From Geoalkalibacter ferrihydriticus DSM 17813 (GTDB lineage Bacteria; Desulfobacterota; Desulfuromonadia; Desulfuromonadales; Geoalkalibacteraceae): a stretch of DNA of 64,000 nucleotides. A program made the position numbers and the translations under genes. Below, piece by piece: positions 1 through 9,676 of this stretch (position 1 is its first letter; the number at the start of each line of letters is the position of its first letter). A model generated the notes under the pieces. The model made no database searches and had not been told where the DNA came from. It saw only the letters and a program-made list of their open reading frames with translations. The stretch is taken from positions 298,670 through 362,669 of the forward strand of contig NZ_JWJD01000002.1 of the NCBI RefSeq assembly GCF_000820505.1, in the 5' to 3' direction.

Positions 1-109
1 GTACGGCGGCATCGCGTGCGGCAAAAACTCACCTGCGGCTCAAACATTTGCCGCAGCACTCAACCGCCGCACCCTGCGGTACTGTCGGATGTTGCCGCTG
101 CATAGTTAC
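1..109 (+). mobile_element. GTAAC/GTTAC-ended palindromic repeat, copy 1 (cut by window edge)
   Basis: This is the right-hand ~109 bp of the dispersed repeat seen complete at 62437-62570; the two are nearly identical over the shared part. It contains the internal stem GCGGCAAA...TTTGCCGC and ends in GCTGCATAGTTAC. The left terminus lies outside the window. It sits 6 bp past the stop codon of the cyclophilin gene. Confidence 0.8.
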
Positions 110-115
110 AATAAA

Positions 116-628
116 TCAATCAATAACTGTTACCTTGCTTATCACCACCGGCTCAACCGGTGCATCCTCATGTCCCGCCACACTCGTGGTCGGTTGTTGC
201 TCGATGGTATAGACCACATCCATGCCGTCGACGACCTGCCCGAACACCGCATAGCCGAAATCCGCAGCGCTGGTTCCCGTGTTGTTAAGAAATTTATTGT
301 CCTCGGTGTTGATGAAAAACTGCGCGGTCGCGCTGTCGATCTCTTCGGTGCGGGCCATGGCGATGGTGCCGGTCTTGTTCTTCAATTTGTTGCGCGCTTC
401 GTTTTTAATGGGTGCTGCGGTGGGTTTTTCCTGCATATCAAGGGTCAACCCGCCACCCTGGATCATGAAGCCTTTGATTACGCGGTGAAAAATCGTCCCA
501 TCATAATGTCCGGCACGAGCGTAAGCGAGAAAATTGGCAACGCTCAAGGGCGCCTTTTCGGCATCGAGTTCAAGAATGATTTCGCCCCGAGAAGTTTCCA
601 TCTGGACAAGGGGATTGGTGTTGCTCAT
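116..628 (-). CDS. Cyclophilin-type peptidyl-prolyl cis-trans isomerase
   Basis: Catalyses cis-trans isomerisation of X-Pro bonds during protein folding. The 170-residue protein is a single cyclophilin domain. It shows the family motifs [13 protein letters not shown], the core TIAMAR and SATAQFFIN, and the loop [11 protein letters not shown]. There is no signal peptide, so it should be cytoplasmic, like PpiB. The start at 628 is preferred over an upstream in-frame ATG because GGGAGGAA lies just before it. The gene is bracketed by two copies of the palindromic repeat (1-109 and 661-781), so it is probably transcribed alone. Function is firm at family level; its clients are unknown. Confidence 0.93.
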   Translation of the reverse strand: MSNTNPLVQMETSRGEIILELDAEKAPLSVANFLAYARAGHYDGTIFHRVIKGFMIQGGGLTLDMQEKPTAAPIKNEARNKLKNKTGTIAMARTEEIDSATAQFFINTEDNKFLNNTGTSAADFGYAVFGQVVDGMDVVYTIEQQPTTSVAGHEDAPVEPVVISKVTVID

Positions 629-660
629 GGGTTGGTTCCTCCCAGAAAAGTAAGTCAATG

Positions 661-781
661 GTCACTGTTCAGCAGGCGCCGCAGGGTGCGGCGGCATCGC
701 GTGCGGAAAAAACTCGCCTGCGGCTCAGACACTTGCCGCCGCGCCCTGCGGCACTGTCGGATGTCGCAGCTGATAAGTTAC
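661..781 (+). mobile_element. GTAAC/GTTAC-ended palindromic repeat, copy 2
   Basis: A 121-bp copy begins GTCACTGTTCAGC and ends CAGCTGATAAGTTAC. Its interior matches the other copies (GGCGGCATCGCGTGCGG, then TGCCGCC). The flanking octamers AGTCAATG (653-660) and AGCCAGTG (782-789) agree at 6 of 8 positions, compatible with a decayed 8-bp target duplication. It lies between the 5' end of the cyclophilin gene and the 3' end of the CBS gene. Confidence 0.8.
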
Positions 782-817
782 AGCCAGTGTTGATTTGGGC
801 GCGCAACCGGCCGATGT

Positions 818-2257
818 TCAACGAAATAAAGTTGTCTGAAAATGCGTTCCGAGAATTTCCTGAAATGCCTTGACCTCCTGCAGCGCCAAGCGCAGGCGGC
901 CGGTCTCCATACGGTTGAGTTGCGTCAGGGCAATGTAGTTGATCGGGTCGCGTCCTGCCTTCAGTGCGCTCACCTGCCCACGCAACCTCAGAGAGACCAG
1001 AAAGTCGAAGCTGGCCTCAAGGTCTGCGACCAGCTTGCGCCCGAGTACCTTGGCGTCCTGCAAGGCATGCATGCGTTCACGGGTTCCACCAGTAAAGATG
1101 CCTGCTTCCAACGCCAGTACCTTGATCCCTTCGGTGATAGCAAAAATCCCAGCTTTCTTCACGTCGAGCATGCCGATATAATCACCCTCGGTTTCCACCT
1201 TGATGCGTCCGAACAAGCCCAGGGGTGGCTTGAATCTCTGCACATTGGCCGCAGTGCGGGCCAGAAACCCGTCGTTGCGCTGGAGATTTTCAGCGACCTG
1301 CTCTTTGAGGGCGCGCTCGAAACTTTCATCGCCGTGGAGTGTGCGCAAGTCGAAAAACATACTGCCGTTGAGAATGTTCTCCGGCGTTGCGCTACCCATC
1401 CAGCGATCCAGAACCTTTGTCCATGATTGGAGGCTGCGCCGCCAGGCCTCGTTTTTGGCCATGATGCCACCTGGGCAGGGCGGCACCCCGATAGAGATGA
1501 GGTTATCAATCAAAATCTGGCTGAACTTTTCAAGGCGCGCAATATCCGCCGGCGGCAAATCGTCGGCATAAACGATGGCATTGTCCTGATCGGTCGTCAG
1601 AGTCTGCTCACCCCGCCCTTCGCTGCCCAACACCAGGAAGGCAAAACGATCCGTCAGATCTGGAAAGCTCTGCTCCCGGGTCAGTGCGATGAGCCGGATC
1701 AGAAGGCGATCATTGAGATGGGCGATGGTTCGCACCAGGTCGCGCGTCGCAACCCCGGTGCCCAGCAGATGCACCACCAACTCCTGCACCTGGCGATGAA
1801 GCTTTTTAAGCTCATCCACATCCTGCGCGTGTTCAATGTCGCGCATGACCTGTTGTGGCGATCGGCTTTGCAGCCTGAGAATATCAGAATTGGTGATAAT
1901 GCCCGTGAGCTTTCCAGTGCGATCGACGACCCCGACACGGTGGATGTTGTGGTGGGTCATTCGGTAAAGCGCCTCGAATAGAAAGTCCTCCTCCCTCACC
2001 ACAATGAGCGGGGCATTCATGATGGAGTGCACAATCAACGATTGAGGATCCAGGCCGCGCGCAATGACTTTGTTGCGCAAATCGCGATCGGTCAGAATGC
2101 CGATGGGAGCACTCCCGTCGCACACCACGACGCTGGAAATGTTTTTCTCCCGCATGATCTCCGCGGCCTCCACGAGTCGCTGATCGGGAGAGCAGGTCAC
2201 CACATTTCTTTGGCAGAAATCCTTGACCGGCAGAAAGAAAACATTTTCAGCAGGCAT
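818..2257 (-). CDS. CBS-domain / DUF294 nucleotidyltransferase-like protein
   Basis: The 479-residue protein starts with a pair of CBS domains (about residues 10-130), which usually bind adenine nucleotides. A DUF294 putative nucleotidyltransferase domain follows, with motif GSEGRGEQTLTTDQD (about 220-235), resembling GlnD-type nucleotidyltransferases. The C-terminal DUF294_C region comes last. Proteins of this build are thought to be nucleotide-sensing signalling enzymes; the substrate is unknown. The start at 2257 has GGAG nine bases upstream. A longer reading frame would begin inside the repeat at 2287-2349 and is rejected. The gene is isolated between two repeat copies, next to acnB, with no transporter or exonuclease partner visible. 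Confidence 0.85.
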   Translation of the reverse strand: MPAENVFFLPVKDFCQRNVVTCSPDQRLVEAAEIMREKNISSVVVCDGSAPIGILTDRDLRNKVIARGLDPQSLIVHSIMNAPLIVVREEDFLFEALYRMTHHNIHRVGVVDRTGKLTGIITNSDILRLQSRSPQQVMRDIEHAQDVDELKKLHRQVQELVVHLLGTGVATRDLVRTIAHLNDRLLIRLIALTREQSFPDLTDRFAFLVLGSEGRGEQTLTTDQDNAIVYADDLPPADIARLEKFSQILIDNLISIGVPPCPGGIMAKNEAWRRSLQSWTKVLDRWMGSATPENILNGSMFFDLRTLHGDESFERALKEQVAENLQRNDGFLARTAANVQRFKPPLGLFGRIKVETEGDYIGMLDVKKAGIFAITEGIKVLALEAGIFTGGTRERMHALQDAKVLGRKLVADLEASFDFLVSLRLRGQVSALKAGRDPINYIALTQLNRMETGRLRLALQEVKAFQEILGTHFQTTLFR

Positions 2258-2286
2258 CGAGACATTCTCCAAGCAAAAAAGCGATT

Positions 2287-2349
2287 GTAACTGTTGAGCA
2301 CGCACCGCAGGGTCGGCGGCACTGATGAACGGTGCAGCTGAATAGTTAC
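2287..2349 (+). mobile_element. Internally deleted 63-bp copy of the palindromic repeat (copy 3)
   Basis: The element keeps both ends, GTAACTGTTGAGC and GCAGCTGAATAGTTAC, plus the adjacent CACCGCAGGG, but has lost about 70 bp of the centre. Flanking octamers AAGCGATT (2279-2286) and AGGCGATT (2350-2357) match at 7 of 8 positions, strong support for insertion with an 8-bp duplication. It lies about 30 bp upstream of the start of the CBS/DUF294 gene, in its leader or promoter. Confidence 0.8.
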
Positions 2350-2406
2350 AGGCGATTTACAGAAACCGACATTCTTGAGTTTATTGGTAATTCTAAAGAG
2401 GTCAAG

Positions 2407-2441
2407 AAAAAAGCCCCTGCCGAAAAGCATTCGGCAGGGGC
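2407..2441 (-). terminator. Rho-independent terminator of acnB
   Basis: On the minus strand, GCCCCTGCCGAA pairs with TTCGGCAGGGGC around a short loop and is followed by TTTTTT. It lies about 35 bp after the acnB stop. Confidence 0.9.
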
Positions 2442-2474
2442 GCTGCGGTGCAGAAAATCTACAGAACTATTCGA

Positions 2475-5015
2475 TCAGGCGGATTTCGCGTAGCCTTCCA
2501 ACTCATCGAACTGAAGATACTGGTAGATCTGATCGGATTTAGGCAGAACTTTTTCCTTATAAACAGCCAGATATTCGGCCGGGGTCGGAATCTTGCCCAT
2601 GTTGGTGATGACCGCGCCAAGCTCGGCGGAGCCCAGATAGACCTTGGCACCGTTGCCGATGCGATCGTCGAAGTTACGCGTCGAGGTCGAGAACATATTC
2701 ACCCCGTCGGGTACGCGTGCCTGGTTGCCCATGCACAGCGAGCACCCGGCGATTTCCATACGTGCGCCGATGGCGCTGTAAATCGCAAAGTAGGCTTCTT
2801 CCTTGAGCTTTTCCTGATCCATTCGGGTCGGCGGACACAGCCAGGTACGCACCTCGGGGTTGAATTTCTGACCCCGCCAGATTTCTCCGGCGGCACGGAA
2901 GTGCCCGATATTGGTCATGCACGAGCCGAGAAATACGTCATGAATCGGGGTGCCGGCAACCTCTGAGAGCAGCTTGACGTCGTCCGGGTCGTTGGGGCAG
3001 GCAAGGATCGGCTCGGTGATTTCGGCCAGGTCAATCTCGATAACCTCGGTGTATTCGGCATTTTTATCGGCTCTGAGCAGCTTGGGGGCCTTCAGCCACT
3101 CGTTGACGGCGTCAATGCGCTTGCGCAGGGTTTCGGGATCCCGATAGCCCTCTTCAATCATCTTCTCCATGAGGGCCACGTTGGAGCGCAGGTAAGTCGC
3201 CACCGAATCCTCGGAGAGCTGAATGCAGCCGGCGGCAGCGGAGCGCTCGGCAGCGGCATCCGTCAACTCGAAAGCCTGCTCGACGGACAGCTCGGGCAGT
3301 CCTTCCATTTCGAGAATACGGCCGTTGAAGATGTTCTTTTTGTTTTTCTTGGGTACCGTGAGCAGCCCCTGCTTGATGGCCCAGTAGGGAATGGCGTTGA
3401 CCACGTCGCGCAGAGTGATGCCTTCATTGAGCTTGCCTTTGAAGCGCACCAGCACCGATTCGGGCATATCCAGGGGCATAAAGCCCATGGCACCGGCAAA
3501 GGCGACCAGGCCCGACCCGGCGGGAAAGGAAATGCCGATGGGAAAGCGGGTATGGGAATCGCCCCCGGTCCCGACGGTGTCGGGCACCAGCAGACGATTG
3601 AGCCAACTGTGGATGACACCATCGCCGGGACGCAGGGCCACGCCTGCGCGCTCAGCGATAAAATCGGGCAGCGTCTTGTGCATCTTGACGTCGGCCGGCT
3701 TGGGGTAAGCCGCCGTATGACAGAAAGACTGCATGAACATGGGCGACTGGAATCTGAGACAAGCCAGTTCCTTGAGTTCATCGGCGGTCATGGGACCGGT
3801 GGTGTCCTGGGAACCAACCGTCGTCATTGTCGGCTCACAGGCGGTGCCGGGCAGCACTCCGGGCAATCCGCAGGCCTTGCCGACCATCTTTTGCGCCAGG
3901 GAATATCCCTGATCGGCTTTCGGCGTCGGATTGATCGGTTTGGCAAAGACTTCACTTTCCCCCATGCCCAGGGCCTGACGTGCCTTGTTGGTCAGAGCGC
4001 GTCCGATGATCAGAGGAATGCGGCCACCGGCGCGGTACTCGTCAGCGAGAGTATTGGGCTTGATCTGAAAGGTCGTAATCACTTCGCCCTTCTCGTCTGT
4101 AACCTCACCTTTTTGGGTGTTGATGGTGATGACATCTCCGGTGTTCATCCTGGAGACGTCCATCATCAGCGGCAGCGCACCGGAATCTTCCGCGGTGTTG
4201 AAGAAAATCGGCGCGATAACCTCGCCAATAATAATGCCGCCGGTCTTCTTGTTCGGCACGCAGGGGATTTCTTTCCCGATGTGCCATAAAACGCTATTAC
4301 AGGCCGACTTGCGGGAGGAGCCGGTTCCAACCACATCGCCAATGAAAGCCACCTGATGCCCTTCCTCGCGGAACTTGGCGATGGTTTCAATCCCTCCGGG
4401 GAAGCGGCTTTTACCCATGGCGAGTGCATGCAGCGGAATGTCGGGACGACTCCAGGCATCGCCGGCCGGAGAAAAATCATCGGTGTTGATTTCACCGTCA
4501 ACCTTGAACACTTTGACTTTGATGGTTTCGGGAACTCCCGGCTTTTTGGCGAACCATTCAGCGTTCGCCCAGGACTCGACGACTTTTTTGGCGGCCGCAT
4601 TACTTTTGCTCATGGCTGCGACATCGTCAAAGGCGTCATAGACCAGCGTAATGCCGGAGAGAGCTTTGGCGGCCTCGTCGGCCAACGCTGAATCCTTGAG
4701 AGCATCGACCAGAGGCTGAACGTTGTAGCCGCCCATCATGGTGCCGAGAATTTGCACCGCTTCAACTTTGGAGATCAGGGGCGAGGATGCTTTACCCTTG
4801 AGGATCTTGTCGAGAAACTCAGCCTTGACCTCTGCGGCGGGGTCAACACCGGGAGAAATACGGTTTTTAAACAGATCGAGCAGGAAATCGTCCTTGCCGG
4901 CAGGGGGATTTTCCAGCAATCCGCAAAGCTCGGCCGTTTGTTCAGGACTCAGGGGCAGAGCCGGAATACCTTGGGCGTTTCTTTCCGCTTCGTGTTTCAG
5001 ATAAGCATCGATCAT
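2475..5015 (-). CDS. acnB: Aconitate hydratase B
   Basis: Interconverts citrate and isocitrate in the TCA cycle through a [4Fe-4S] cluster. The 846-residue protein has the AcnB domain order: an N-terminal HEAT-like region (~1-155), a swivel domain (about 160-370), then the catalytic domains. The cluster cysteines appear in [13 protein letters not shown] and [11 protein letters not shown] near the C-terminus. Substrate loops such as [13 protein letters not shown] are intact. The start at 5015 has AGGAGG seven bases upstream; a longer frame to 5084 lacks support. It is a single-gene unit with its own terminator. Its promoter carries the GTATAC operator also seen upstream of korDABC and icd. Confidence 0.97.
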   Translation of the reverse strand: MIDAYLKHEAERNAQGIPALPLSPEQTAELCGLLENPPAGKDDFLLDLFKNRISPGVDPAAEVKAEFLDKILKGKASSPLISKVEAVQILGTMMGGYNVQPLVDALKDSALADEAAKALSGITLVYDAFDDVAAMSKSNAAAKKVVESWANAEWFAKKPGVPETIKVKVFKVDGEINTDDFSPAGDAWSRPDIPLHALAMGKSRFPGGIETIAKFREEGHQVAFIGDVVGTGSSRKSACNSVLWHIGKEIPCVPNKKTGGIIIGEVIAPIFFNTAEDSGALPLMMDVSRMNTGDVITINTQKGEVTDEKGEVITTFQIKPNTLADEYRAGGRIPLIIGRALTNKARQALGMGESEVFAKPINPTPKADQGYSLAQKMVGKACGLPGVLPGTACEPTMTTVGSQDTTGPMTADELKELACLRFQSPMFMQSFCHTAAYPKPADVKMHKTLPDFIAERAGVALRPGDGVIHSWLNRLLVPDTVGTGGDSHTRFPIGISFPAGSGLVAFAGAMGFMPLDMPESVLVRFKGKLNEGITLRDVVNAIPYWAIKQGLLTVPKKNKKNIFNGRILEMEGLPELSVEQAFELTDAAAERSAAAGCIQLSEDSVATYLRSNVALMEKMIEEGYRDPETLRKRIDAVNEWLKAPKLLRADKNAEYTEVIEIDLAEITEPILACPNDPDDVKLLSEVAGTPIHDVFLGSCMTNIGHFRAAGEIWRGQKFNPEVRTWLCPPTRMDQEKLKEEAYFAIYSAIGARMEIAGCSLCMGNQARVPDGVNMFSTSTRNFDDRIGNGAKVYLGSAELGAVITNMGKIPTPAEYLAVYKEKVLPKSDQIYQYLQFDELEGYAKSA

Positions 5016-5159
5016 TGCTTTCCTCCTAGGAAAATTGACATCAGCTGAAGCCTGGTCGGTCTGCCCAGGTGTGTCGAAGGGCATCCCGTCAAGCTCCGGG
5101 CAGTCCCTGTTAAAGATGCAAATTGCACGAGGAAAGGAATCAGCCCGGTGCCGGAGTGG

Positions 5160-5194
5160 TGCATACTGTATACGATTGAACAGGGTTTTGTCAA
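5160..5194 (-). promoter_or_regulatory. acnB promoter with GTATAC palindrome over the -10
   Basis: Reading the minus strand, TTGACA (5194-5189) is followed after 16 bases by TATACA (5172-5167). The -10 lies inside a near-palindrome, TGCATACTGTATACG on the plus strand (5160-5174). It matches the perfect icd palindrome at 13 of 15 positions. The overlap with the -10 is typical of a repressor site; the regulator is not identified. Confidence 0.72.
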
Positions 5195-5344
5195 CGACTC
5201 AAACCCGCTCCATATCTGGCAAAGATATCTTTCCACGGGACGGCGGGAAAGCAACTAAACGAATCCGGCGCCGACGCCAATCCCCGAGAGCGAGAACAGC
5301 CCAATCTGACACATTCTGTCGCACCCATCGTCAAAGATATAAAT

Positions 5345-5405
5345 GTAGCTGTCCAGCCTGCACCGCAGGACGCGGCACGCGTCGACGTTGCCACTGATTG
5401 ATTGC
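5345..5405 (+). repeat. Degenerate short copy of the palindromic repeat (copy 4)
   Basis: GTAGCTGTCCAGC followed by CTGCACCGCAGG matches the left end of the family. GTTGCCACTGATTGATTGC resembles the right end GTTGCCGCTGAATAGTTAC. The centre is deleted as in the 63-bp copy at 2287. No flanking duplication remains, so this is probably an old insertion. Confidence 0.55.
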
Positions 5406-5520
5406 GGTCATGTCAACTCAAATCCGGAGGAAGTCGCGCATGTTTGAATTAACAATGCTCTTGAGTTTTGTCGCCGCCGGATTTTCTCATTGTTTTCCGA
5501 TCCAGCGCACAGCGCGCGGC

Positions 5521-5560
5521 AAAAAAGAGGCCCGACAGGAGAGCGTACGCCTGTCGGGCC
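5521..5560 (-). terminator. Rho-independent terminator of the korDABC operon
   Basis: GGCCCGACAGG pairs with CCTGTCGGGCC on the minus strand and is followed by CTCTTTTTT. It lies about 30 bp past the korC stop. Confidence 0.9.
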
Positions 5561-5588
5561 GGAAAAAACATCAACATTTTAGCCGAAA

Positions 5589-6137
5589 TCAGTTAATCAG
5601 CGCCTTAACCTTCTCAAAACCAAGGCTGTAAGCCTTTTTATTCAGCTCGATGAAAGCTTCGGGGACACGAGAGAGAACAGCCTTCTCCCCGGCTTCGCGC
5701 GACACGACGTCAGTCAGTGCGATCATCGCGCCGAGAGCGACGACGTTAGCGACGATTTCACGACCGATGTCCTCTTTGGCGGTGCGCATAATCGGCATTC
5801 TGACGATTTTAAAGTCGCCCTTGGGCTCATTGCGAACAAAATCCGAATCGATCAGCAGCAGGCCTCCAGGCTTGATCCCGTTGGCATACTTATCAGCAGC
5901 TTCCTGCGTCATAGCCAGACAGGCGTCAACCACGGTCGCTTTCGGGTAATCGATTGGTCCGTCGGAAACAATAACCTCGGATTTGGAGGCGCCACCACGA
6001 GCTTCAGGACCATAGCTCTGTGACTGAGTGGCATGCTTGCCTTCGATGATGCTGGCGGCTTCCGCGAGAATGATACCGGCGGTGATCAGACCCTGTCCAC
6101 CGGCACCGGAAAACCGAATTTCATAACGTTGTGCCAT
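5589..6137 (-). CDS. korC: 2-oxoglutarate:ferredoxin oxidoreductase, gamma subunit
   Basis: The gamma subunit of the enzyme that converts 2-oxoglutarate and CoA to succinyl-CoA, passing electrons to ferredoxin. The 182-residue protein is a POR/KOR gamma domain. It shows the family N-terminus RFSGAGGQGLITAG and the segment SYGPEARGGASKSEV. AAGGAG precedes the start at 6137; the longer frame runs back into korB and is rejected. It is the last gene of the four-gene operon, 25 bp after korB, followed by a strong terminator. Substrate assignment rests on the TCA context and subunit pattern; a related 2-oxoacid is less likely. Confidence 0.92.
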   Translation of the reverse strand: MAQRYEIRFSGAGGQGLITAGIILAEAASIIEGKHATQSQSYGPEARGGASKSEVIVSDGPIDYPKATVVDACLAMTQEAADKYANGIKPGGLLLIDSDFVRNEPKGDFKIVRMPIMRTAKEDIGREIVANVVALGAMIALTDVVSREAGEKAVLSRVPEAFIELNKKAYSLGFEKVKALIN

Positions 6138-6162
6138 GGTTTCAATTCTCCTTAAGGGATGA

Positions 6163-6984
6163 TCAGGACGCCGCACCTTGCGCGCGCTCGATAACCTTCT
6201 GGTACATTTCGCAATATTCCGGTTTATCCTCTTTGTAGAGAACACCGGTGAGGGTCTTGCCCTCAAGCTGCTCGGCGGTCATTTTGGCGGCGGCCTGAAC
6301 CGGAACCGCAATGTCCTTGAGCCGCTTCATCATGTCCACAACCGAACGGAACTTGTTGCGGCGCCCGTAAGTGGTGGGGCAGTCGTCAAGAACCTCAATG
6401 ACGGCCATGCCTTTGTGCTTGATGCCTTCGACAATCAGCTTGTCGATTTGCGTAGCGTGAAAAGCGGTGGTCCGAGCGACAAAGGTCGCACCGGAGCCGA
6501 TGGCAAGCTTGCTGATGTCAAAGATGGGATCCGGGTTGCCGTAAGGCGTGGTCGAGGCCTTATGGCCAGTGGGCGTACAGGGCGAGAACTGCCCGCCCGT
6601 CATGCCGTAGATGTAATTGTTCATGATGACATAGGTCATGTCGATGTTGCGCCGGCAGGCATGGATGAAGTGGTTGCCGCCGATAGCGGTGCCGTCGCCG
6701 TCGCCGCCGACGCACAGGACGTTCATCTCCGGCTTGGCCATCTTGACGCCGGTGGCAAAAGCAGCCGCGCGACCATGAGCCGTATGCAGAGTACAGGCGT
6801 CGAGGTAGCCGGGCAGACGGCTTGCGCAACCGATGCCGGAGACCACGGCGGTATTCTTACGGTCGAGGTTGCAGGTGTCCATGGCCCGGATCAGGCCCTT
6901 CATGACAATGCCGTGACCGCAACCGGGACACCAAATGTGGGGCAGTTTCCCGGGGCGGATCGATTTTTCGTAATCGTAAGCCAT
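6163..6984 (-). CDS. korB: 2-oxoglutarate:ferredoxin oxidoreductase, beta subunit (TPP-binding)
   Basis: This subunit binds thiamine pyrophosphate and carries out the decarboxylation step. The 273 residues begin with the typical HIWCPGCGHG. They contain the TPP/Mg motif GGDGDGTAIGGNHFIHACRR and the segment NNYIYGMTGGQFSP. The start codon directly abuts the korA stop (TAA then ATG), implying translational coupling. It forms the catalytic core with KorA. Confidence 0.95.
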   Translation of the reverse strand: MAYDYEKSIRPGKLPHIWCPGCGHGIVMKGLIRAMDTCNLDRKNTAVVSGIGCASRLPGYLDACTLHTAHGRAAAFATGVKMAKPEMNVLCVGGDGDGTAIGGNHFIHACRRNIDMTYVIMNNYIYGMTGGQFSPCTPTGHKASTTPYGNPDPIFDISKLAIGSGATFVARTTAFHATQIDKLIVEGIKHKGMAVIEVLDDCPTTYGRRNKFRSVVDMMKRLKDIAVPVQAAAKMTAEQLEGKTLTGVLYKEDKPEYCEMYQKVIERAQGAAS

Positions 6985-8118
6985 TTAAAGAACCTCCTTG
7001 ACCTTATCCATGATCTGGCCGGGATTGATGGGTTCGCCATCGACGCGGAACTCGCCGACCACCGTGCAGGCCCCTTTGGCCACGCGCTCAACTTCATAAA
7101 TCATTTGCCCGAGATTCATCTCGGCCACGACGATCGCTTTGGCTTGCTGCGCCAGAGCGGCGGTGCGCTTTTCCGGGAAGGGCCAAAGAGTGAGCGGACG
7201 GAACAGACCAGCCTTGATTCCAGCTTCGCGCAATTCGTTTACCGCATATCGCGCGGAGCGTGAAGTGGAACCATATGCCCAAATAACCACTTCAGCATCT
7301 TCGGTCAGGTATTCTTCGTTCAGCTCGATATCATCGACGGCATCCATGACCTTGTCGATCTGACGGCGTTCCTCTGCGTCAACCAGTTCGGCCTTGGTCG
7401 TGGGGAAACCGTCAGCAGCCTTGTTCAGGCCGGTGACATGGAATTTATAGCCGGAACCGAAGGACGCCAGGGGAGGAACGGCGCCCTTGGTGGCATCATA
7501 GGGTTTGTATTCCTCGGGTGAAACGCTCGGTACTTCACGGTTGATAACTTCAAGTTCGCCCGGTTCGGGAAACTCGACGCGCTCACGCATGTGCCCGACG
7601 ATTTCATCGTAAAGAACCTGCACCGGCATGCGGTATTTTTCGGCCAGATTGAAGGCTCGCACAGTTTCTGTATAAATTTCCTGGCAGGACGCGGGAACCA
7701 GGGCAATTGCAGCGTGATCGCCATGTGTGCCCCAGCGTGCCTGCATCACATCCGATTGACCGGGACCGGTCGGCATGCCGGTGGAGGGGCCACCACGCAT
7801 GACATTGATAATGACACAAGGCGTTTCGGCAATGCAGGCATAACCGATCAGCTCCTGCTTGAGGGAGACACCGGGCCCGGACGTCGCCGTCAAAGCCTTG
7901 GCGCCCGTCAGAGCGGCACCGATCACCGACGCCATGGCGGCGATTTCATCTTCCATCTGAATAAATTTACCACCGACTTTGGGAAGTTCGTTGGCCAGAA
8001 CTTCGGCAACTTCCGTCGAGGGCGTGATGGGGTAACCACCGAAGAAATTGCACCCGGCATAAAGCGCACCGTGGGCGCAGGCTTCGTTCCCCTGCAAAAG
8101 AGCAACTTTTTTAGCCAC
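6985..8118 (-). CDS. korA: 2-oxoglutarate:ferredoxin oxidoreductase, alpha subunit
   Basis: Pairs with KorB to form the active site of the ferredoxin-linked KOR. The 377-residue protein has the N-terminal pyrimidine-binding domain, with GYPITPSTEVAE and TSGPGVSLKQELIGYA. It also has NVMRGGPSTGMPT and a C-terminal transketolase-like domain (about 260-375, with VIWAYGSTSRSARYAV). It lies 23 bp downstream of the ferredoxin gene korD and directly precedes korB. Ferredoxin-linked KOR is expected in an anaerobe that oxidises acetate through the TCA cycle. Confidence 0.95.
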   Translation of the reverse strand: MAKKVALLQGNEACAHGALYAGCNFFGGYPITPSTEVAEVLANELPKVGGKFIQMEDEIAAMASVIGAALTGAKALTATSGPGVSLKQELIGYACIAETPCVIINVMRGGPSTGMPTGPGQSDVMQARWGTHGDHAAIALVPASCQEIYTETVRAFNLAEKYRMPVQVLYDEIVGHMRERVEFPEPGELEVINREVPSVSPEEYKPYDATKGAVPPLASFGSGYKFHVTGLNKAADGFPTTKAELVDAEERRQIDKVMDAVDDIELNEEYLTEDAEVVIWAYGSTSRSARYAVNELREAGIKAGLFRPLTLWPFPEKRTAALAQQAKAIVVAEMNLGQMIYEVERVAKGACTVVGEFRVDGEPINPGQIMDKVKEVL

Positions 8119-8141
8119 GTTATCCGTCCTCCTGTTACGAT

Positions 8142-8342
8142 TTAGGCAACCTTATGAACCTTGATGGCGAAATCCGGACAGCGTAATTCGCACTGCATGC
8201 AGGCAATACAAGCCTCCGGTCTGACATCCTTCACGACAAAAAGATCCATTTCAAGGACCTGAGTCGGGCAGAACTCAACACAGATACTGCATCCCTTGCA
8301 GTACCTTTCAATAATCTCCAGGGTTCCCTTCGCGCTGCTCAT
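8142..8342 (-). CDS. korD: 2-oxoglutarate:ferredoxin oxidoreductase, ferredoxin-like delta subunit
   Basis: A 66-residue protein with two [4Fe-4S] cluster motifs: CKGCSICVEFCP (residues ~15-26) and CIACMQCELRCP (about 45-56). It transfers electrons from the KOR active site to free ferredoxin. It is the first gene of the korDABC unit. It is short, as usual for this subunit when the gamma and delta parts are separate genes. Confidence 0.93.
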   Translation of the reverse strand: MSSAKGTLEIIERYCKGCSICVEFCPTQVLEMDLFVVKDVRPEACIACMQCELRCPDFAIKVHKVA

Positions 8343-8430
8343 TACCGTTTATCTCCTTTTTTGTGATCCCCGCCACGGAGCGGTTTACGAAAACGGCGGA
8401 ATGCTACCACAACCGGCCAAATCAAGCCAG

Positions 8431-8467
8431 AACAATCTGTATACGCCTGATATTTTAGCGGTTTCAA
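8431..8467 (-). promoter_or_regulatory. korDABC promoter with GTATAC half-site over the -10
   Basis: On the minus strand, TTGAAA (8467-8462) is followed after 18 bases by TATACA (8443-8438). The -10 is embedded in CGTATACAG, the same half-site as in the acnB promoter (11 of 15 positions match over the full element). The second half is weak here. It lies about 90 bp upstream of korD. Confidence 0.55.
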
Positions 8468-8562
8468 TCGACATCTCGCATTACCTGAGTTGTGAAAAAA
8501 TGCTGTGGAGCCTGTCGCAACTCTGCCATCTGGCTGTTCATCGTCAAGACTTCAGAACGGAT

Positions 8563-8593
8563 GAAAAAGAAGGGCAATGTTTCCATTGCCCTT
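8563..8593 (-). terminator. Rho-independent terminator of icd-mdh
   Basis: AAGGGCAATG pairs with CATTGCCCTT around a four-base loop and is followed on the minus strand by CTTTTTC. It lies about 30 bp after the mdh stop. Confidence 0.85.
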
Positions 8594-8622
8594 ACTTAAC
8601 TGCATAAGATATTCAAATATCC

Positions 8623-9627
<1,005 letters not shown>

Positions 9628-9676
9628 CTAAGCCGCCCCGGTCCCGCCAGCAAATCAGTTTTCGCCGGATATGTGC

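Larger units (their letters stand above)
5016..5588. other. Intergenic region acnB - korC
   Basis: These 573 bases hold, in order, the acnB leader, the acnB promoter/operator (5160-5194), a degenerate copy of the palindromic repeat (5345-5405) and the kor operon terminator (5521-5560). A possible small plus-strand reading frame begins at 5440 behind a good ribosome binding site. No convincing gene is seen. Confidence 0.7.

Noticed and set aside
6178-7263. 361-codon plus-strand frame opposite korB/korA
   Set aside because: Antisense shadow; no recognisable protein, while korA and korB are exact family matches.
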